Source of the DNA: an uncultured Pseudomonadales bacterium
Lineage (GTDB): Bacteria; Pseudomonadota; Gammaproteobacteria; Pseudomonadales; Balneatricaceae
NCBI GenBank assembly: GCA_943787595.1
Contig: CALSNA010000005.1
Coordinates: forward strand, 396,262-460,261
Length of the DNA stretch: 64,000 bases
Direction of reading: 5' to 3'
In this document: positions 21,656-32,610 of the stretch, one piece after another
Layout: each line of letters opens with the position of its first letter
Numbering within the stretch: the stretch's first letter is position 1
Notes under the pieces: generated by a model
Told to the model about the DNA's origin: nothing
The model's input: the letters and a program-made list of their open reading frames with translations, nothing else
Database searches by the model: none
Made by a program: the position numbers and the translations under genes

Positions 21656-22711
21656 ATGGCCTTGATTAGTTTACGACAGTTGCTTGATCATGCAGCTGAA
21701 TTTAGTTATGGCATTCCAGCATTTAATGTTAACAACCTTGAACAAATACGGGCCATTATGGAAGCGGCTGATCAAACCGATAGCCCAGTGATTGTGCAAG
21801 CTTCTGCCGGGGCCAGTAAATATGCCGGTTCCCATTTTCTCAAGCATATGATACTGGCTGCAATTGAAGCATTTCCACATATTCCAGTATGTATGCATCA
21901 GGATCATGGCGCCTCCCCAGCTGTTTGCCAAAGATCCATTCAGTTGGGATTTTCTTCGGTGATGATGGATGGTTCCTTACAAGAAGATCAAAAAAACCCA
22001 GCCAGCTATGATTATAATGTTAAAGTAACCCGCCGCACCGTTGAAATGGCCCACGCCTGCGGCGTGTCCGTGGAAGGCGAACTCGGCTGCTTGGGATCTC
22101 TGGAGACTGGCACTGCCGGTGAGGAAGACGGAGTTGGAGCTGTTGGCAAGTTGAGTCATGAGCAGTTGCTAACAGACCCAGAGGAAGCCGCTGATTTTGT
22201 CGCCAAAACCGGTATTGATGCACTGGCCATTGCCTGTGGTACCAGTCACGGCGCTTATAAATTCAGTCGTCCACCCACCGGAGATATACTGTCTATTGAT
22301 CGAATCAGAGACATACATGCCCGTATTCCGAATACCCACCTAGTTATGCACGGTTCATCTTCAGTACCACAAGACTGGCTAGCAGTAATTAATGAATATG
22401 GCGGTGCCATACCACAGACTTATGGTGTCCCTGTTGAACAAATTGTGGCAGGCATTCGCCACGGCGTACGCAAAATCAATGTTGATACTGACCTACGTCT
22501 AGCTTCAACAGGAGCAGTAAGGCGTTTCTTATCGCACCACCCAAGTGAATTTGATCCACGCAAATTCCTCAAAGTTACTACAACGGCCATGAAAGCAATC
22601 TGCGTGGCCCGCTATGAAGCATTCGGTTCTGCCAGCCATGCCAGTAAAATTAAGCCAATCAGTCTGGAATCCATGGTGAGCCATTATCAGAGTGGTGAGT
22701 TCAAAATATAA
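21656..22711 (+). CDS. fba: Fructose-bisphosphate aldolase, class II
   Basis: 351 residues, the class II (zinc) aldolase of the CbbA/Fba type. It cleaves and forms fructose 1,6-bisphosphate. Zinc and catalytic positions are seen in [11 protein letters not shown] (about residues 79-89), [14 protein letters not shown] (about 193-206), [10 protein letters not shown] (about 226-235) and the phosphate-binding KINVDTDLR (about 275-283). GGAGAACC lies before the ATG. It closes the pntAB-pgk-fba run. Confidence 0.97.
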   Translation: MALISLRQLLDHAAEFSYGIPAFNVNNLEQIRAIMEAADQTDSPVIVQASAGASKYAGSHFLKHMILAAIEAFPHIPVCMHQDHGASPAVCQRSIQLGFSSVMMDGSLQEDQKNPASYDYNVKVTRRTVEMAHACGVSVEGELGCLGSLETGTAGEEDGVGAVGKLSHEQLLTDPEEAADFVAKTGIDALAIACGTSHGAYKFSRPPTGDILSIDRIRDIHARIPNTHLVMHGSSSVPQDWLAVINEYGGAIPQTYGVPVEQIVAGIRHGVRKINVDTDLRLASTGAVRRFLSHHPSEFDPRKFLKVTTTAMKAICVARYEAFGSASHASKIKPISLESMVSHYQSGEFKI

Positions 22712-24067
22712 CCTTGAACACTGACAGACCTTATAACAGATTTAGCTTTAGCCATACTGTTCATTTATAGCCTTTGAGAAACAGAACGGGGAGTTTCTAT
22801 GAGTTCACATAGATAAAATCAATATCTATATTATTTCCATTAACTCGGACTGAATGTCCAATAAATTATGTAACAAAACGAATTAACATCGCCATTCACT
22901 CACTTACAGCGTTACGAATAAATAGGGTCTGAACACCAGCGATTGCCAGTTAGTCACGCAGCGATGTTATCAAACAAATACCTAATTATTTTCAGGTCCA
23001 CAATGTTAAATTGATGTGTTGTTTCCATTGATATGCTATTTTTTTGATCACCTGATAGCCAACGCGACAGAATAATAATTCAGTATTACATACCGTCATT
23101 CTGCAGCAATGAATGTAATAAAAAAACTCCCAGATTTTTTTTATCAAGCGCCAGAAAAAAACGCATAAAAAGATAGCCATCCACTGTAATTGTCTTAATT
23201 CAGCCCTTTTTCAAGACCAATCCGTGATTTTTGCAACATAGTAGAGCAGATACATCAGCCGTGGTCTGCAAACCAAAATTTATACTGGCTACCGACTTGA
23301 CACATTGATGGTATTTGTCGTTTCTCCATTGAGGCAGGCACTACATCACCGAGATGAGTAGAAACACTCTGGTAGTCTGGTTGCGACTGTTTATTTCGTT
23401 TTGGACAGGTGTTTTAAGCGGCCAGTTGCCCCTGTGTTTATAGTAACTGTACTGCCCATAAGCACGGTGCAACAGATTGAAATAAAGCATACTGAGCCTG
23501 ATTTTTTTTGGCACGGCAAAGTTAAAGTTAACACCATGGCGAAAAACAGTAGGTATGAATTTATAATGATCCACTGGCGCTTTTGGTATTTTTAGATTGT
23601 AAATTTGTTGTTTTAACATTCATAATAAGTTGCTCAGAATTACTTACCTTGACTTTGTGTAGTCCAGGTAAGTAACCGCCATCACAGTATAATACGGTGT
23701 GCAGTACCAGACAGTAGTCACTAGTTTTTCACAGATGGTATCGCAGCAAACCAGCCTAAAGGTAATAAAATTACGGGGATACCAACCCGTCAATGTTCAA
23801 TCAACTTGCTGGCAGCCATACAAGTTGCGTGTTGTCGTTGATAATTTTTAGTGGCACACTGATCGGTGCTAAGCCAAGGCAACACCGTCTGATATTGATT
23901 GTCAGCAATGTATGCCTTTAGTCCCAAGTAAGTTAAATGCAGTTATAATGAATCTGAGCAAACGTAAATTATGTAAGTTCATCGTATTACAATATATTAT
24001 CCATCCTACAGACGTTAAGTAACCACGTTTGAGGGCAAGCGGCTATACCACCAACAATGGAGATATC
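22712..24067. other. Gene-free stretch between fba and pepA
   Basis: About 1.36 kb. Short ORFs here (for example minus 23341-23619) are not recognisable. A coding-like minus-strand segment at 23721-23927 is listed separately. I see no tRNA and no clear terminator. It contains the pepA promoter somewhere near its right end. Confidence 0.55.
23721..23927 (-). pseudogene. Unidentified decayed coding remnant
   Basis: Read on the minus strand from 23927, a 68-codon frame with a single internal TGA gives coding-like protein (DNQYQTVLPWLSTDQCA, then after the stop a hydrophobic stretch RVGIPVILLPLGWFAAIP). I do not recognise the family. Its codon pattern and a hydrophobic segment suggest a membrane-protein fragment, but chance cannot be excluded. 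Confidence 0.25.
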
Positions 24068-25567
24068 ATGAATTTTGTACTTGCCACTAATGCCAGCACC
24101 ATGCAGGCAGACACCCTGCTGTTGCCACTGTCCCAAGACAAGCGCCTTGATGACATAGCCCAGTCCGTTGATCAACTAATGGGCGGAGTTATCAGCCGAG
24201 CCATTGCAAGTGGTGATCTCAGCGGTGAATTCAAACGACATCACTTATTTCTTAATGATACACCGCAAGGACCACGGCGCATTTTGGTGATCGGCACCGG
24301 AGAACCCGGTAAGTTAACTGCTCGCAAATATCGGTTGCTGTTGCAGACAAGTTGGAACCTGATCAAACATCACCGCATCAACAACGTACATAATTGTCTT
24401 ACGCAGGCACAGTCAGTTCACCTTGGCGATACTGCTAGAATAAGGCTGACAATTGAAACGTTAACCCATGCTAGCTACACATTCAGACAGTATAAAAGTC
24501 AACCTGAACCTGAGTATGGTGCCACTGTAACCATGCAACTAAGCAGCACCAGCCAAGATGCACAACAACATCTGGAACTGGGATTTGCCACTGCCCAAGC
24601 CATGGATTTATGCCGTAATCTTAGCAACTTGCCTGGCAATATTTGCACCCCCAGTTATCTAGCAGAGCAAGCCCAAAAACTAGCTAAAGAAAGTACCAAA
24701 GTCAAAACCGAGGTATTGGATGAAACTGCAATGGCACAGTTAGGCATGCACTGCCTGCTGTCCGTAGGCCAGGGCAGTGCTGAACCATCGCAGCTTATCG
24801 TGGTGCATTATCAGGGCAGTGACCAGGCTGAACAGCCCCATGTTCTCGTGGGTAAAGGCATTACCTTTGATTCTGGTGGTATCAGTCTCAAGCCCGGGGC
24901 TGGCATGGATGAAATGAAATACGATATGTGTGGTGCAGCCAGCGTGTTAGCCACCATGCAAGCAGTTATTGAACTGGCATTGCCTATTAATGTAATTACA
25001 GTAATAGCCAGTGCTGAGAACATGCCGTCTAGCACAGCCTGCAAACCAGGCGATATTGTCACTACCATGTCAGGCCAGACTGTAGAAATACTTAATACGG
25101 ATGCCGAAGGAAGACTGGTATTATGTGACGCATTGACCTACATAGCACAATTCAATCCAGCCACTGTAGTCGATGTCGCAACCCTTACAGGTGCCTGTAT
25201 CATTGCCTTAGGGCACCATACCACTGCCCTGTTGAGTAATGATGATACGTTTGCCGAGCACTTACTGGCCGCAAGTCAACAAGCACATGATCCAGCCTGG
25301 CGATTGCCCTTGGGTGACGAGTATCAAGAACAGTTAGACAGTAATTTTGCTGACATGGCTAATATCGGTGGTCGGACCGCAGGAACCATCACTGCTGCAT
25401 GTTTTCTAGCCCGTTTTACACAACAATATACCTGGGCTCATCTGGATATTGCAGGTACAGCTTGGTCCTCAGGCAAACATAAAGGAGCCAGTGGCCGTAG
25501 TGTGCCCTTGCTAGTGCAGCATTTGGTTAACCAAGCTAACCCAACTGTGACAGCCAGCCAGGCATGA
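24068..25567 (+). CDS. pepA: Cytosol (leucyl) aminopeptidase PepA
   Basis: 499 residues. A hexameric di-metal M17 aminopeptidase that removes N-terminal residues; in E. coli it also binds DNA in site-specific recombination. Metal-site motifs: LVGKGITFDSGGISLKPG, MKYDMCGAASV and the signature NTDAEGRL. ATG 24068 has GGAG six bases upstream and is preferred over an upstream TTG at 24029. The stop overlaps the holC start (ATGA), so the two are coupled. Confidence 0.97.
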   Translation: MNFVLATNASTMQADTLLLPLSQDKRLDDIAQSVDQLMGGVISRAIASGDLSGEFKRHHLFLNDTPQGPRRILVIGTGEPGKLTARKYRLLLQTSWNLIKHHRINNVHNCLTQAQSVHLGDTARIRLTIETLTHASYTFRQYKSQPEPEYGATVTMQLSSTSQDAQQHLELGFATAQAMDLCRNLSNLPGNICTPSYLAEQAQKLAKESTKVKTEVLDETAMAQLGMHCLLSVGQGSAEPSQLIVVHYQGSDQAEQPHVLVGKGITFDSGGISLKPGAGMDEMKYDMCGAASVLATMQAVIELALPINVITVIASAENMPSSTACKPGDIVTTMSGQTVEILNTDAEGRLVLCDALTYIAQFNPATVVDVATLTGACIIALGHHTTALLSNDDTFAEHLLAASQQAHDPAWRLPLGDEYQEQLDSNFADMANIGGRTAGTITAACFLARFTQQYTWAHLDIAGTAWSSGKHKGASGRSVPLLVQHLVNQANPTVTASQA

Positions 25568-25992
25568 CAGAAATATGTCCGCAGGCAGATTTCTATATTC
25601 TCCAGTCTAGCGATCATACTAGCCGTTATCGGCCTCTATGCCGCTTGCTAGTCAAAGCCTGGCCTCAGCATCAAGTTTACATACACTGCCAAGATGCAGA
25701 CCAGGCTGGCTACCTAGATGATTTTATCTGGCACTGTCTGCCTGACAGTTTCTTGCCTCACAACCGCCTCAGTCATGGCACAGCAACAGCTATTGAGCTG
25801 GGTTCAGGACTACAGATGCCAAAACATCGCGACGTATTGGTCAATCTTGCCATACAAACGCCACACTATTATCAGGAGTTCAATCGTATTATTGAATTTG
25901 TTACCCAGGATGATCAGATTCTGCGGGCTACTCGAACCCATTATAAATTGTATCGCCAGCAGGGTCTTAAATTACAACGCCATGTTCTTTAA
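25564..25992 (+). CDS. holC: DNA polymerase III chi subunit
   Basis: 142 residues. Part of the clamp loader; with psi it links Pol III to single-strand-binding protein. The chi pattern is seen in the N-terminal ADFYILQS, VYIHCQDADQAGYLDDFIW, FLPHNRL and the C-terminal DDQILRATRTHYKLYRQQG. The ATG overlaps the pepA stop; pepA-holC-valS is the classical order. Confidence 0.93.
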   Translation: MTEICPQADFYILQSSDHTSRYRPLCRLLVKAWPQHQVYIHCQDADQAGYLDDFIWHCLPDSFLPHNRLSHGTATAIELGSGLQMPKHRDVLVNLAIQTPHYYQEFNRIIEFVTQDDQILRATRTHYKLYRQQGLKLQRHVL

Positions 25993-26041
25993 ATAAATAC
26001 TGATGTTCGCCCATCATTACACTAAAGCCGCCGGATTCGTA

Positions 26042-26047
26042 TATAAT
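26042..26047 (+). promoter_or_regulatory. Possible -10 box for valS
   Basis: A perfect TATAAT lies 98 bases before ATG 26140 (59 before TTG 26101), in the gap after holC. No good -35 is seen. It would allow valS to be transcribed independently of pepA-holC. Confidence 0.3.
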
Positions 26048-26139
26048 CATTATTCTTTATATAAAACACGGCCTACAGCCAGCCAAGGGTTGTAGATACA
26101 TTGACTGAATCTTTGAGCATTGACAGACCGCCAGCTACT

Positions 26140-28983
26140 ATGGATAAAACGTATAACCCTCGAGCCATTGAACAACAGTGGTACCAACACTGGGAAAACA
26201 ACCACTACTTCACTCCCTCCGGGTCAGGAGTACCCTATAGTATTGTCATTCCACCGCCCAATGTGACTGGCAGCTTGCATATGGGACATGCGTTACAAGA
26301 CACGATTATGGACGCTTTGATCCGCTACCATCGAATGCAACAGCATGATACCTTGTGGCAAGTGGGCACTGATCATGCCGGTATTGCTACACAAATGCTA
26401 GTAGAGCGTAAATTGTTAGCTGATACCGGCCAAAGCCGTTATGAACTGGGCCGGGATGCCTTTCTGAAGCAAATCTGGAAATGGAAAGCCGAATCTGGTA
26501 ACAGGATTACTAGCCAGTTGCGCCGTATGGGAGCCAGTGTCGACTGGAATCGAGAACGATTCACAATGGATGAAGGTTTCTATGATGCCGTACAAGAAGC
26601 CTTTATACGTCTGTATGACGATGGTTTGATCTATCGTGGCAAACGACTGGTGAATTGGGATCCACAATTACATACCGCCATTTCCGATCTGGAGGTTGTT
26701 GCTAGCGATGAACCGGGCCATCTTTGGCACTTGCGCTATCCCCTCGCCAACGATGTACATACTGTTGAAGGAATTGATCATATTGTAGTAGCCACCACCC
26801 GACCAGAAACTATGTTGGGAGACACGGCAGTGGCAGTGCATCCAGATGACCCACGTTACCAGAACCTGATTGGTCAGCAAATGCACCTACCGCTGACTAA
26901 TCGGCTAATCCCCATCGTTGCCGATGACTACGTGGATGTAGCCTTCGGTACCGGTTGCGTAAAGATCACCCCCGCCCATGACTTTAACGACTATGCTATG
27001 GGCCAACGTCACCAGCTAATGCTAATCAATGTACTCGACCAGAACGCCGCCATATTATCGATACCTGAGGTATACGATTATCAGGGCAATGCCAAAGACG
27101 ACACCACAGCTGCAATTCCCAAAGCTTATCAAGGTCTGGATCGTTACCAGGCACGCGAGCTTATCATTGCTGACCTAGCACAGGCAGGACTGTTAGATAA
27201 AGTGGAAGACCATGCCTTGAAAGTGCCTCGCGGGGATCGTTCTGGTTTGGTAATTGAGCCTTTGCTGACTGATCAATGGTTTGTCAGTACCAAGCCACTG
27301 GCTGAATCTGCCATTGCGGCAGTGGCAGACGGCCGCATCAAATTTGTTCCTCAACAATGGCAAAACACCTATTTTTCCTGGATGCATAACATTCAGGACT
27401 GGTGTATCTCGCGCCAACTCTGGTGGGGCCACCGGATTCCAGCCTGGTATGACCAAGCTGGACAATACTATGTTGGCCGTAATGAAACTGAAGTACGGAC
27501 CAAGTACCAGTTGGGTGACCAGCCCTTGCATCAGGATAACGATGTCCTGGACACTTGGTTTTCGTCCAGCCTGTGGACATTTGGCAGCCAAGGTTGGCCT
27601 AAGGCCACTACGGCACTGGCACGTTATCATCCCACTGATGTTTTGGTAACTGGTTTTGATATTATCTTTTTCTGGGTGGCACGGATGATCATGATGACCC
27701 TGCATCTAGTCAAAGATGAACAGGGTACTCCTCAAATTCCCTTTAAAACCGTTTATGTGACTGGCCTGATTCGTGACGAACGTGGCGATAAGATGTCCAA
27801 GTCCAAAGGCAATGTACTGGATCCACTGGACCTGATTGATGGCATCACGTTAGAGGATCTGCTGATCAAACGCACCGGCAATATGATGCAACCTCAATTG
27901 GCCAAACAAATTGAACAGCAAACACGTGAACATTTCCCCAACGGCATGGAGGCCTATGGTACTGATGCCTTGCGTTTTACCTTGTGCGCTCTTGCCTCAA
28001 CAGGCCGTGACATTAAATTTGATCTGGGTCGTATTGCAGGCAACCGGAACTTCTGCAATAAAATCTGGAATGCCGCCAACTATGTGTTGCTACACTGCGA
28101 ACAGCAAAACTGTGGTCAGTCGGGCGAACCTGTGGAACTGGGACTGGCTGAGCGGTGGATTAATTCGCGTCTGCAAGCCGCCCAACAGAAGGTACAGCAC
28201 GCTTTGGATCACTACCGCTTTGACCAAGCTGCTGTGGCTCTATATGATTTCATCTGGCATGAATACTGTGACTGGTATCTCGAACTGTCCAAACCTGTAC
28301 TTTGGGATACTCATTCTTGTGACAAACAGTTACGTGGTACACGTCGTACTCTGGTGTGCGTGCTAGAAACTGTGCTGCGTTTAGCACATCCGCTCATGCC
28401 TTATATTACCGAAGCCATCTGGCAGAAGGTGAAAGGTCTGGCTGGCCAGACCGGTGACAGTATCATGCTGCAAACCTATCCAAAACAAAATGCCACTTTA
28501 GTGGATGATCAAGCAGAAGCCGACTTAAACTGGGTCCAGGCGGTAGTTGAGGGGATTCGTAACATACGTGGCACCATGAACTTATCACCAGCCAAACCCA
28601 TACCAGTACTGTTAGCCAAAGGCTCCTCTGAAGACCAAAACCGACTACAAGCCAACCATCAGTTTCTAATCAAACTGGCTAAGCTTGACACGCTTAGCTG
28701 GCTTGATGCAACCGCAGCAACGCCACTGTCTGCTACAGCACTGGTAGGAAGAATGGAAGTACTGGTGCCCATGGCTGGGTTAATTGACATAGCAGCAGAA
28801 CAGCAACGTCTGAATAAAAAAATAGCTAAGTTACAACAAGAAATTAGCCGTCTCGACACGAAGCTGGGCAATGCACGTTTTACTGAAAAAGCACCTGCAG
28901 AAGTAGTCGACCGGGAAAAGGCCAAGTTGATCTCGGCACAGCAGGCAATGGCCACCTTACAGAAACAAATGACACAGTTTTAA
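26140..28983 (+). CDS. valS: Valyl-tRNA synthetase
   Basis: 947 residues. It charges tRNA-Val. A class I synthetase: HIGH-type motif [14 protein letters not shown] (about residues 43-56) and KMSKSKGN (about 552-559). The editing domain contains [17 protein letters not shown]. The C-terminal coiled coil ends the protein ([19 protein letters not shown]). I chose ATG 26140 because [19 protein letters not shown] matches the usual start. The frame continues up to a TTG at 26101 preceded by AAGGG, so a 13-residue extension is possible. Confidence 0.97.
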   Translation: MDKTYNPRAIEQQWYQHWENNHYFTPSGSGVPYSIVIPPPNVTGSLHMGHALQDTIMDALIRYHRMQQHDTLWQVGTDHAGIATQMLVERKLLADTGQSRYELGRDAFLKQIWKWKAESGNRITSQLRRMGASVDWNRERFTMDEGFYDAVQEAFIRLYDDGLIYRGKRLVNWDPQLHTAISDLEVVASDEPGHLWHLRYPLANDVHTVEGIDHIVVATTRPETMLGDTAVAVHPDDPRYQNLIGQQMHLPLTNRLIPIVADDYVDVAFGTGCVKITPAHDFNDYAMGQRHQLMLINVLDQNAAILSIPEVYDYQGNAKDDTTAAIPKAYQGLDRYQARELIIADLAQAGLLDKVEDHALKVPRGDRSGLVIEPLLTDQWFVSTKPLAESAIAAVADGRIKFVPQQWQNTYFSWMHNIQDWCISRQLWWGHRIPAWYDQAGQYYVGRNETEVRTKYQLGDQPLHQDNDVLDTWFSSSLWTFGSQGWPKATTALARYHPTDVLVTGFDIIFFWVARMIMMTLHLVKDEQGTPQIPFKTVYVTGLIRDERGDKMSKSKGNVLDPLDLIDGITLEDLLIKRTGNMMQPQLAKQIEQQTREHFPNGMEAYGTDALRFTLCALASTGRDIKFDLGRIAGNRNFCNKIWNAANYVLLHCEQQNCGQSGEPVELGLAERWINSRLQAAQQKVQHALDHYRFDQAAVALYDFIWHEYCDWYLELSKPVLWDTHSCDKQLRGTRRTLVCVLETVLRLAHPLMPYITEAIWQKVKGLAGQTGDSIMLQTYPKQNATLVDDQAEADLNWVQAVVEGIRNIRGTMNLSPAKPIPVLLAKGSSEDQNRLQANHQFLIKLAKLDTLSWLDATAATPLSATALVGRMEVLVPMAGLIDIAAEQQRLNKKIAKLQQEISRLDTKLGNARFTEKAPAEVVDREKAKLISAQQAMATLQKQMTQF

Positions 28984-29299
28984 CCAGAACTGTTAACAAA
29001 ATTGGTTGTATAATCCTAAAAAGGTAGATTTTTATGCACTTTAAATCAGATTAAATTATCAATAAATATATGTAATTAATAGTTTTTAAAAAAACTATTT
29101 CATGTCAATATTGACGTGTTAATGGATATCCCTGACAACCCCCGCCAAATAATGATCCTGGGTAATTTTAACCACTACAGCAATGTGGATGACTTGCATA
29201 TCGTGAATATAGAATAATCGCTAATTTATATAGGTAGTCAAATGTCCTACCCTTACAGATGATAATCCCAATAACATTACGCCACTTGCAGCCGTACTG
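28984..29299. other. Gap between valS and the serine hydrolase
   Basis: Contains an AT-only style inverted repeat, aatagttttt (29078-29087) with its complement (29090-29099), about 95 bases after valS; a weak terminator candidate. An ATG at 29242 opens a short frame that stops at the TGA in cagatgataatcc, one base out of frame with the serine hydrolase, so the true start of that gene may have been lost by a frameshift. Confidence 0.4.
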
Positions 29300-30313
29300 T
29301 TGCCAGCAGTTGCCAAGGCCATTGCAGCTGGTATGCCCGGGATCATTGTTTATGCTGGTATCGGTAATGAAGAAGCCAACATTGCTCAAGGCACAGCTAA
29401 TGTCACTGCTGGCACGCCCATGCGTACTGACCATATGTTCCGGATTGCCAGTAATTCTAAAACCTATCTTGCAGTGCTCATTGCCCAGCTACATAGTCTG
29501 GGAACCTTTTCCCTAGATACACCCATTGCCGAGATATTAAGTGCAGAAGCTATTGCCGGCATTGCCAATGCAAATCAAGTCACTACACGCCAACTACTCA
29601 ATCACACAAGCGGTGTTTACGATTACTTCGAGAGTGACACCATTTGGCATGCTATGCTAAGAGACCCTACTCATCAATGGACAGCGATGGAAGCCTTGCA
29701 ATATGCTCGCAATGTACCAGCAAAATTTGCGCCAGGAACCGGGTTTGGCTATTCCAATAGCAATTATCTCCTAGCCAGGCTGGTAGTGGATGCCATCACT
29801 GGTATGCATCACCCTGCCAGCATTCAGCGTAATATTCTCAATGCAGCCGATCTCTCACAAACCTACTATGAAGCCCATGGCACACCTATTGGAGAACTCT
29901 GTCACGGTTATGGACAATATCAGGGAGATCGTAACATCGATGATAGTTTTGCTTTTAATCAGGGCTACGGTATGGCTGATGGTGGTATGGTTGCTACAGC
30001 TCGTGACCTTGCAAGATTTTACATGGCTATTCAAGATGGCACCTTGCTTGATAATGAGGCCAAACATACCCTGTTCGATAATTCCGTACCTGATGGCAAC
30101 TCACAGGCTGGGCTGGGCATATTTATTGAGACTAAGGACGATAAGGAGGTCTGGCTACACGGTGGCGCTTTGGTAGGCTACCTGAGTGATGTTCTTTATT
30201 ATCCTGCTACTGGCAATGTATTGGTTTTCTTTGATAATGGCTCCGGGCAAGAGCTCAATGACGTTTACGATACGCTGTCGGAGGAGCTATCAACTGCCTT
30301 TAATCAACATTAA
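29300..30313 (+). CDS. Serine hydrolase of the class C beta-lactamase / DD-peptidase fold
   Basis: About 337 residues from the TTG at 29300. Active-site motifs of the penicillin-binding-protein-like beta-lactamase family are present: SxxK in RIASNSKTY, YxN in FGYSNSNYL and HGG in VWLHGGALVGY. Such proteins act as DD-carboxypeptidases, esterases or peptidases, and the substrate is not predictable. Relatives usually have a signal peptide, and none is seen. The frame is open back to a stop at 29231 but has no ATG there, so the start is uncertain or the gene is 5'-truncated. It is convergent with pabB. Confidence 0.75.
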   Translation: MPAVAKAIAAGMPGIIVYAGIGNEEANIAQGTANVTAGTPMRTDHMFRIASNSKTYLAVLIAQLHSLGTFSLDTPIAEILSAEAIAGIANANQVTTRQLLNHTSGVYDYFESDTIWHAMLRDPTHQWTAMEALQYARNVPAKFAPGTGFGYSNSNYLLARLVVDAITGMHHPASIQRNILNAADLSQTYYEAHGTPIGELCHGYGQYQGDRNIDDSFAFNQGYGMADGGMVATARDLARFYMAIQDGTLLDNEAKHTLFDNSVPDGNSQAGLGIFIETKDDKEVWLHGGALVGYLSDVLYYPATGNVLVFFDNGSGQELNDVYDTLSEELSTAFNQH

Positions 30314-30478
30314 GGTCATTACAACCAGATCAGCTGTTACCAATGGAGTTAACTGTTTTCGTGTTTATTTTGGATGTTTCAACCACGCAATCGAGTGAGT
30401 CAAAACAATAGCTTGCCATTGGCTTTCAAACCACTTTGACCAAATCATTTAGCGCAGCTTTCCGGTATCCAGTGCAAT

Positions 30479-31864
30479 TTAACTGGCCTGCTGCAGGCAA
30501 TGAATCAGGTTATTAATCTTATCAAAGGTTTCCTGATATTCATCATTACAATTGGAATCAGCCACAATCCCACCACCAGCCCAGCAGTATATATAACCGA
30601 CTGGTTGATGATTATATTGCTCGTGGGTAGCCACTAGGGTGCGAATACAGATGTTGGTATCCATACGCCCATGGCTGCTAATGTAACCGATTGAGCCAGT
30701 GTAAGCCGTACGTCGATGCGGCTCCAATTGTTCAATAATTTCCATAGCCCGCAACTTTGGCGCGCCGGTTATAGAGCCTCCAGGAAAGGCACCTTTTAGC
30801 AAAGATAGCCGCTTATTATCACTAATTCTGCCACGTATGGTAGTAACAAGATGGTGCACATTGCTGTAGCTTTCAATGGCAAACAGGCGCGGCACCTGCA
30901 CTGTATTTACATCACAGTGCTTGCTGAGATCATTGCGCAATAAATCCACAATCATTAGGTTTTCGGCTCGATCTTTAGGGCTTGCCGCCAACTCATTGTA
31001 CAGCGCTTTATCCTGTTGTGGCGTTTGTCCCCGCGCTCTGGTGCCTTTGATAGGTTTGGTTTCCACCTGGCCCTGATTAACCTCTAGAAAGCGTTCCGGC
31101 GATAAGCTTAATACAGTAGCACCCGTTAACTGCAAATAAGCACTGAACGGGGTGGGTGAGACTGTACGTAAACGAAGATAAGCATCCCAGAGATCACCTT
31201 GATAGATAGCACGCAGACGCTGTGCTAAACAAACCTGATAGCAGTCTCCTGCTACAATGTAATCCATAATCTGCTTAAATTTATGCGCATATTGGTCAGG
31301 TGTCATATTGGGCTGAAATGCTTCTAACAAGCTAAATGGCTTACGACTATGGCTGAAACTGGTCAGCAAACTGTCACGCAAAGCCAGCGTTAACTGGCTT
31401 GACAGGTGACTAACCAAGTAGGTTGTCTGCTGTTGGTAATCACTGATGATAGCCCATAGATAAATGCCAACACTCATATCGGGAATCGCAATATCGTCTA
31501 TCGCCTGGCTCGGCAATGTTTCAATGCTGCGACCCAAGTCATAACCAAACAAGCCTGCAGCACCACCACAAAAAGGCAATTGTTGCCACTTTGGGCTGAT
31601 GGAATTGGGTAGTAAACGCGTCATGGTCTGCTCTATCAGAGCGAATGGATCAGCATCACTATTAGTACAGTGGCCAGACTCATGCAAAGTAGTGATACCA
31701 GCAGCATGCGTTATCAAGGCTACTGGATCAGCCATGACTAGATCATAACGACCAAAGCGGCTGGCTGGCTGGTTAGAGTCCAACAATAGGGCATGGTCAA
31801 GATGACGAACCCGCTCGAAATAGTTGCAGGCATTCTCAGTATAGGGAAGGGAAATTACATGCAC
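30479..31864 (-). CDS. pabB: Aminodeoxychorismate synthase component I
   Basis: 461 residues. With a glutaminase (PabA) it converts chorismate to 4-amino-4-deoxychorismate for folate synthesis. The chorismate-binding domain fills the C-terminal half. The motif VETKPIKGTRARG has Lys in PIKGT, typical of PabB; anthranilate synthase TrpE has PIAGT. Other conserved pieces are DRAENLMIVDLLRNDL, GGSITGAPKLRAMEII and YCWAGGGIVADSNCNDEYQET. No pabA neighbour is visible. Confidence 0.95.
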   Translation of the reverse strand: MHVISLPYTENACNYFERVRHLDHALLLDSNQPASRFGRYDLVMADPVALITHAAGITTLHESGHCTNSDADPFALIEQTMTRLLPNSISPKWQQLPFCGGAAGLFGYDLGRSIETLPSQAIDDIAIPDMSVGIYLWAIISDYQQQTTYLVSHLSSQLTLALRDSLLTSFSHSRKPFSLLEAFQPNMTPDQYAHKFKQIMDYIVAGDCYQVCLAQRLRAIYQGDLWDAYLRLRTVSPTPFSAYLQLTGATVLSLSPERFLEVNQGQVETKPIKGTRARGQTPQQDKALYNELAASPKDRAENLMIVDLLRNDLSKHCDVNTVQVPRLFAIESYSNVHHLVTTIRGRISDNKRLSLLKGAFPGGSITGAPKLRAMEIIEQLEPHRRTAYTGSIGYISSHGRMDTNICIRTLVATHEQYNHQPVGYIYCWAGGGIVADSNCNDEYQETFDKINNLIHCLQQAS

Positions 31865-32610
31865 TGGCTGGTAATCTGTTGGTTGAAAAACTGACAGTTT
31901 ACCTTGCCTTAAGTTACAAACCTAGCATAAAGCATCCTGGATGATAAACAATGATTTGCAAGTCTTCCAATTAAATGGCTGATTGCCTCTTAATAATTAC
32001 AGAAAGTATATTTGCATAATGATCAGATTGACGACCCAAAATAGTGCTCATATAATGAAAAGTAATTAAATTATAAAAAAATAATTTAATTACTTATTTT
32101 AAGTCCTGGCTCATCCAATATCAGACGCCATTATCAATAACACCGTGACTGGCGTTATTGCCCAGTGACATAAACTCAATGAGCTGTAGTTAATACGTAC
32201 TAATAAAACCAGCTACCATGCCATTTAGGACATATAATTAGTCGGTAGTTATTGCTCCTGAACCCAGGTGAACACATCAGACAACATTGAAAACACCTGG
32301 CAATTGTGCATATCAATAACCAAGAGGTAATTGAATTACATCAGTGACTGCATATCTGCACAGCACACATTCAGAAAAACAATGTGAATTGCCATTAATG
32401 CATTGTCAAGAACGCTTATAAATAAACCATTTTTTTTGGCTACGCCAGAAGACGATTTTTACCCCCTATTGGGAATATATAGTTACTAATTTAGCTTAAC
32501 CAAGCGGCTGATATGGAGGCATCACAACGATGTACGTACCAATACCATGCCACATACAAACTAATGCGTGTTAACCTCTACGGTAGCCGCCTAATTTGAT
32601 GGAGATATTG
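31865..32610. other. Gap between pabB and prpB with an AT-rich hairpin
   Basis: About 750 bases between divergent genes. No gene is recognisable. It carries the 15-bp perfect inverted repeat listed next. The prpB ribosome-binding site (GGAG at 32601-32604) lies at its right end. No propionate regulator gene (prpR) is present. Confidence 0.55.
32060..32095. repeat. 15-bp perfect AT-rich inverted repeat with A6 loop
   Basis: aagtaattaaattat (32060-32074) and its exact complement (32081-32095) flank AAAAAA, and attttaag follows. It lies 195 bases upstream of pabB and about 515 bases upstream of prpB. It could be an operator for an AT-preferring regulator or a weak terminator; the symmetry is certain, the role is not. 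Confidence 0.6.

Noticed and set aside
27193..28366. Long ORFs in other frames inside valS (minus 27193-27705, plus 27911-28366)
   Set aside because: valS is unmistakable in its own frame with all motifs; the others are composition shadows.
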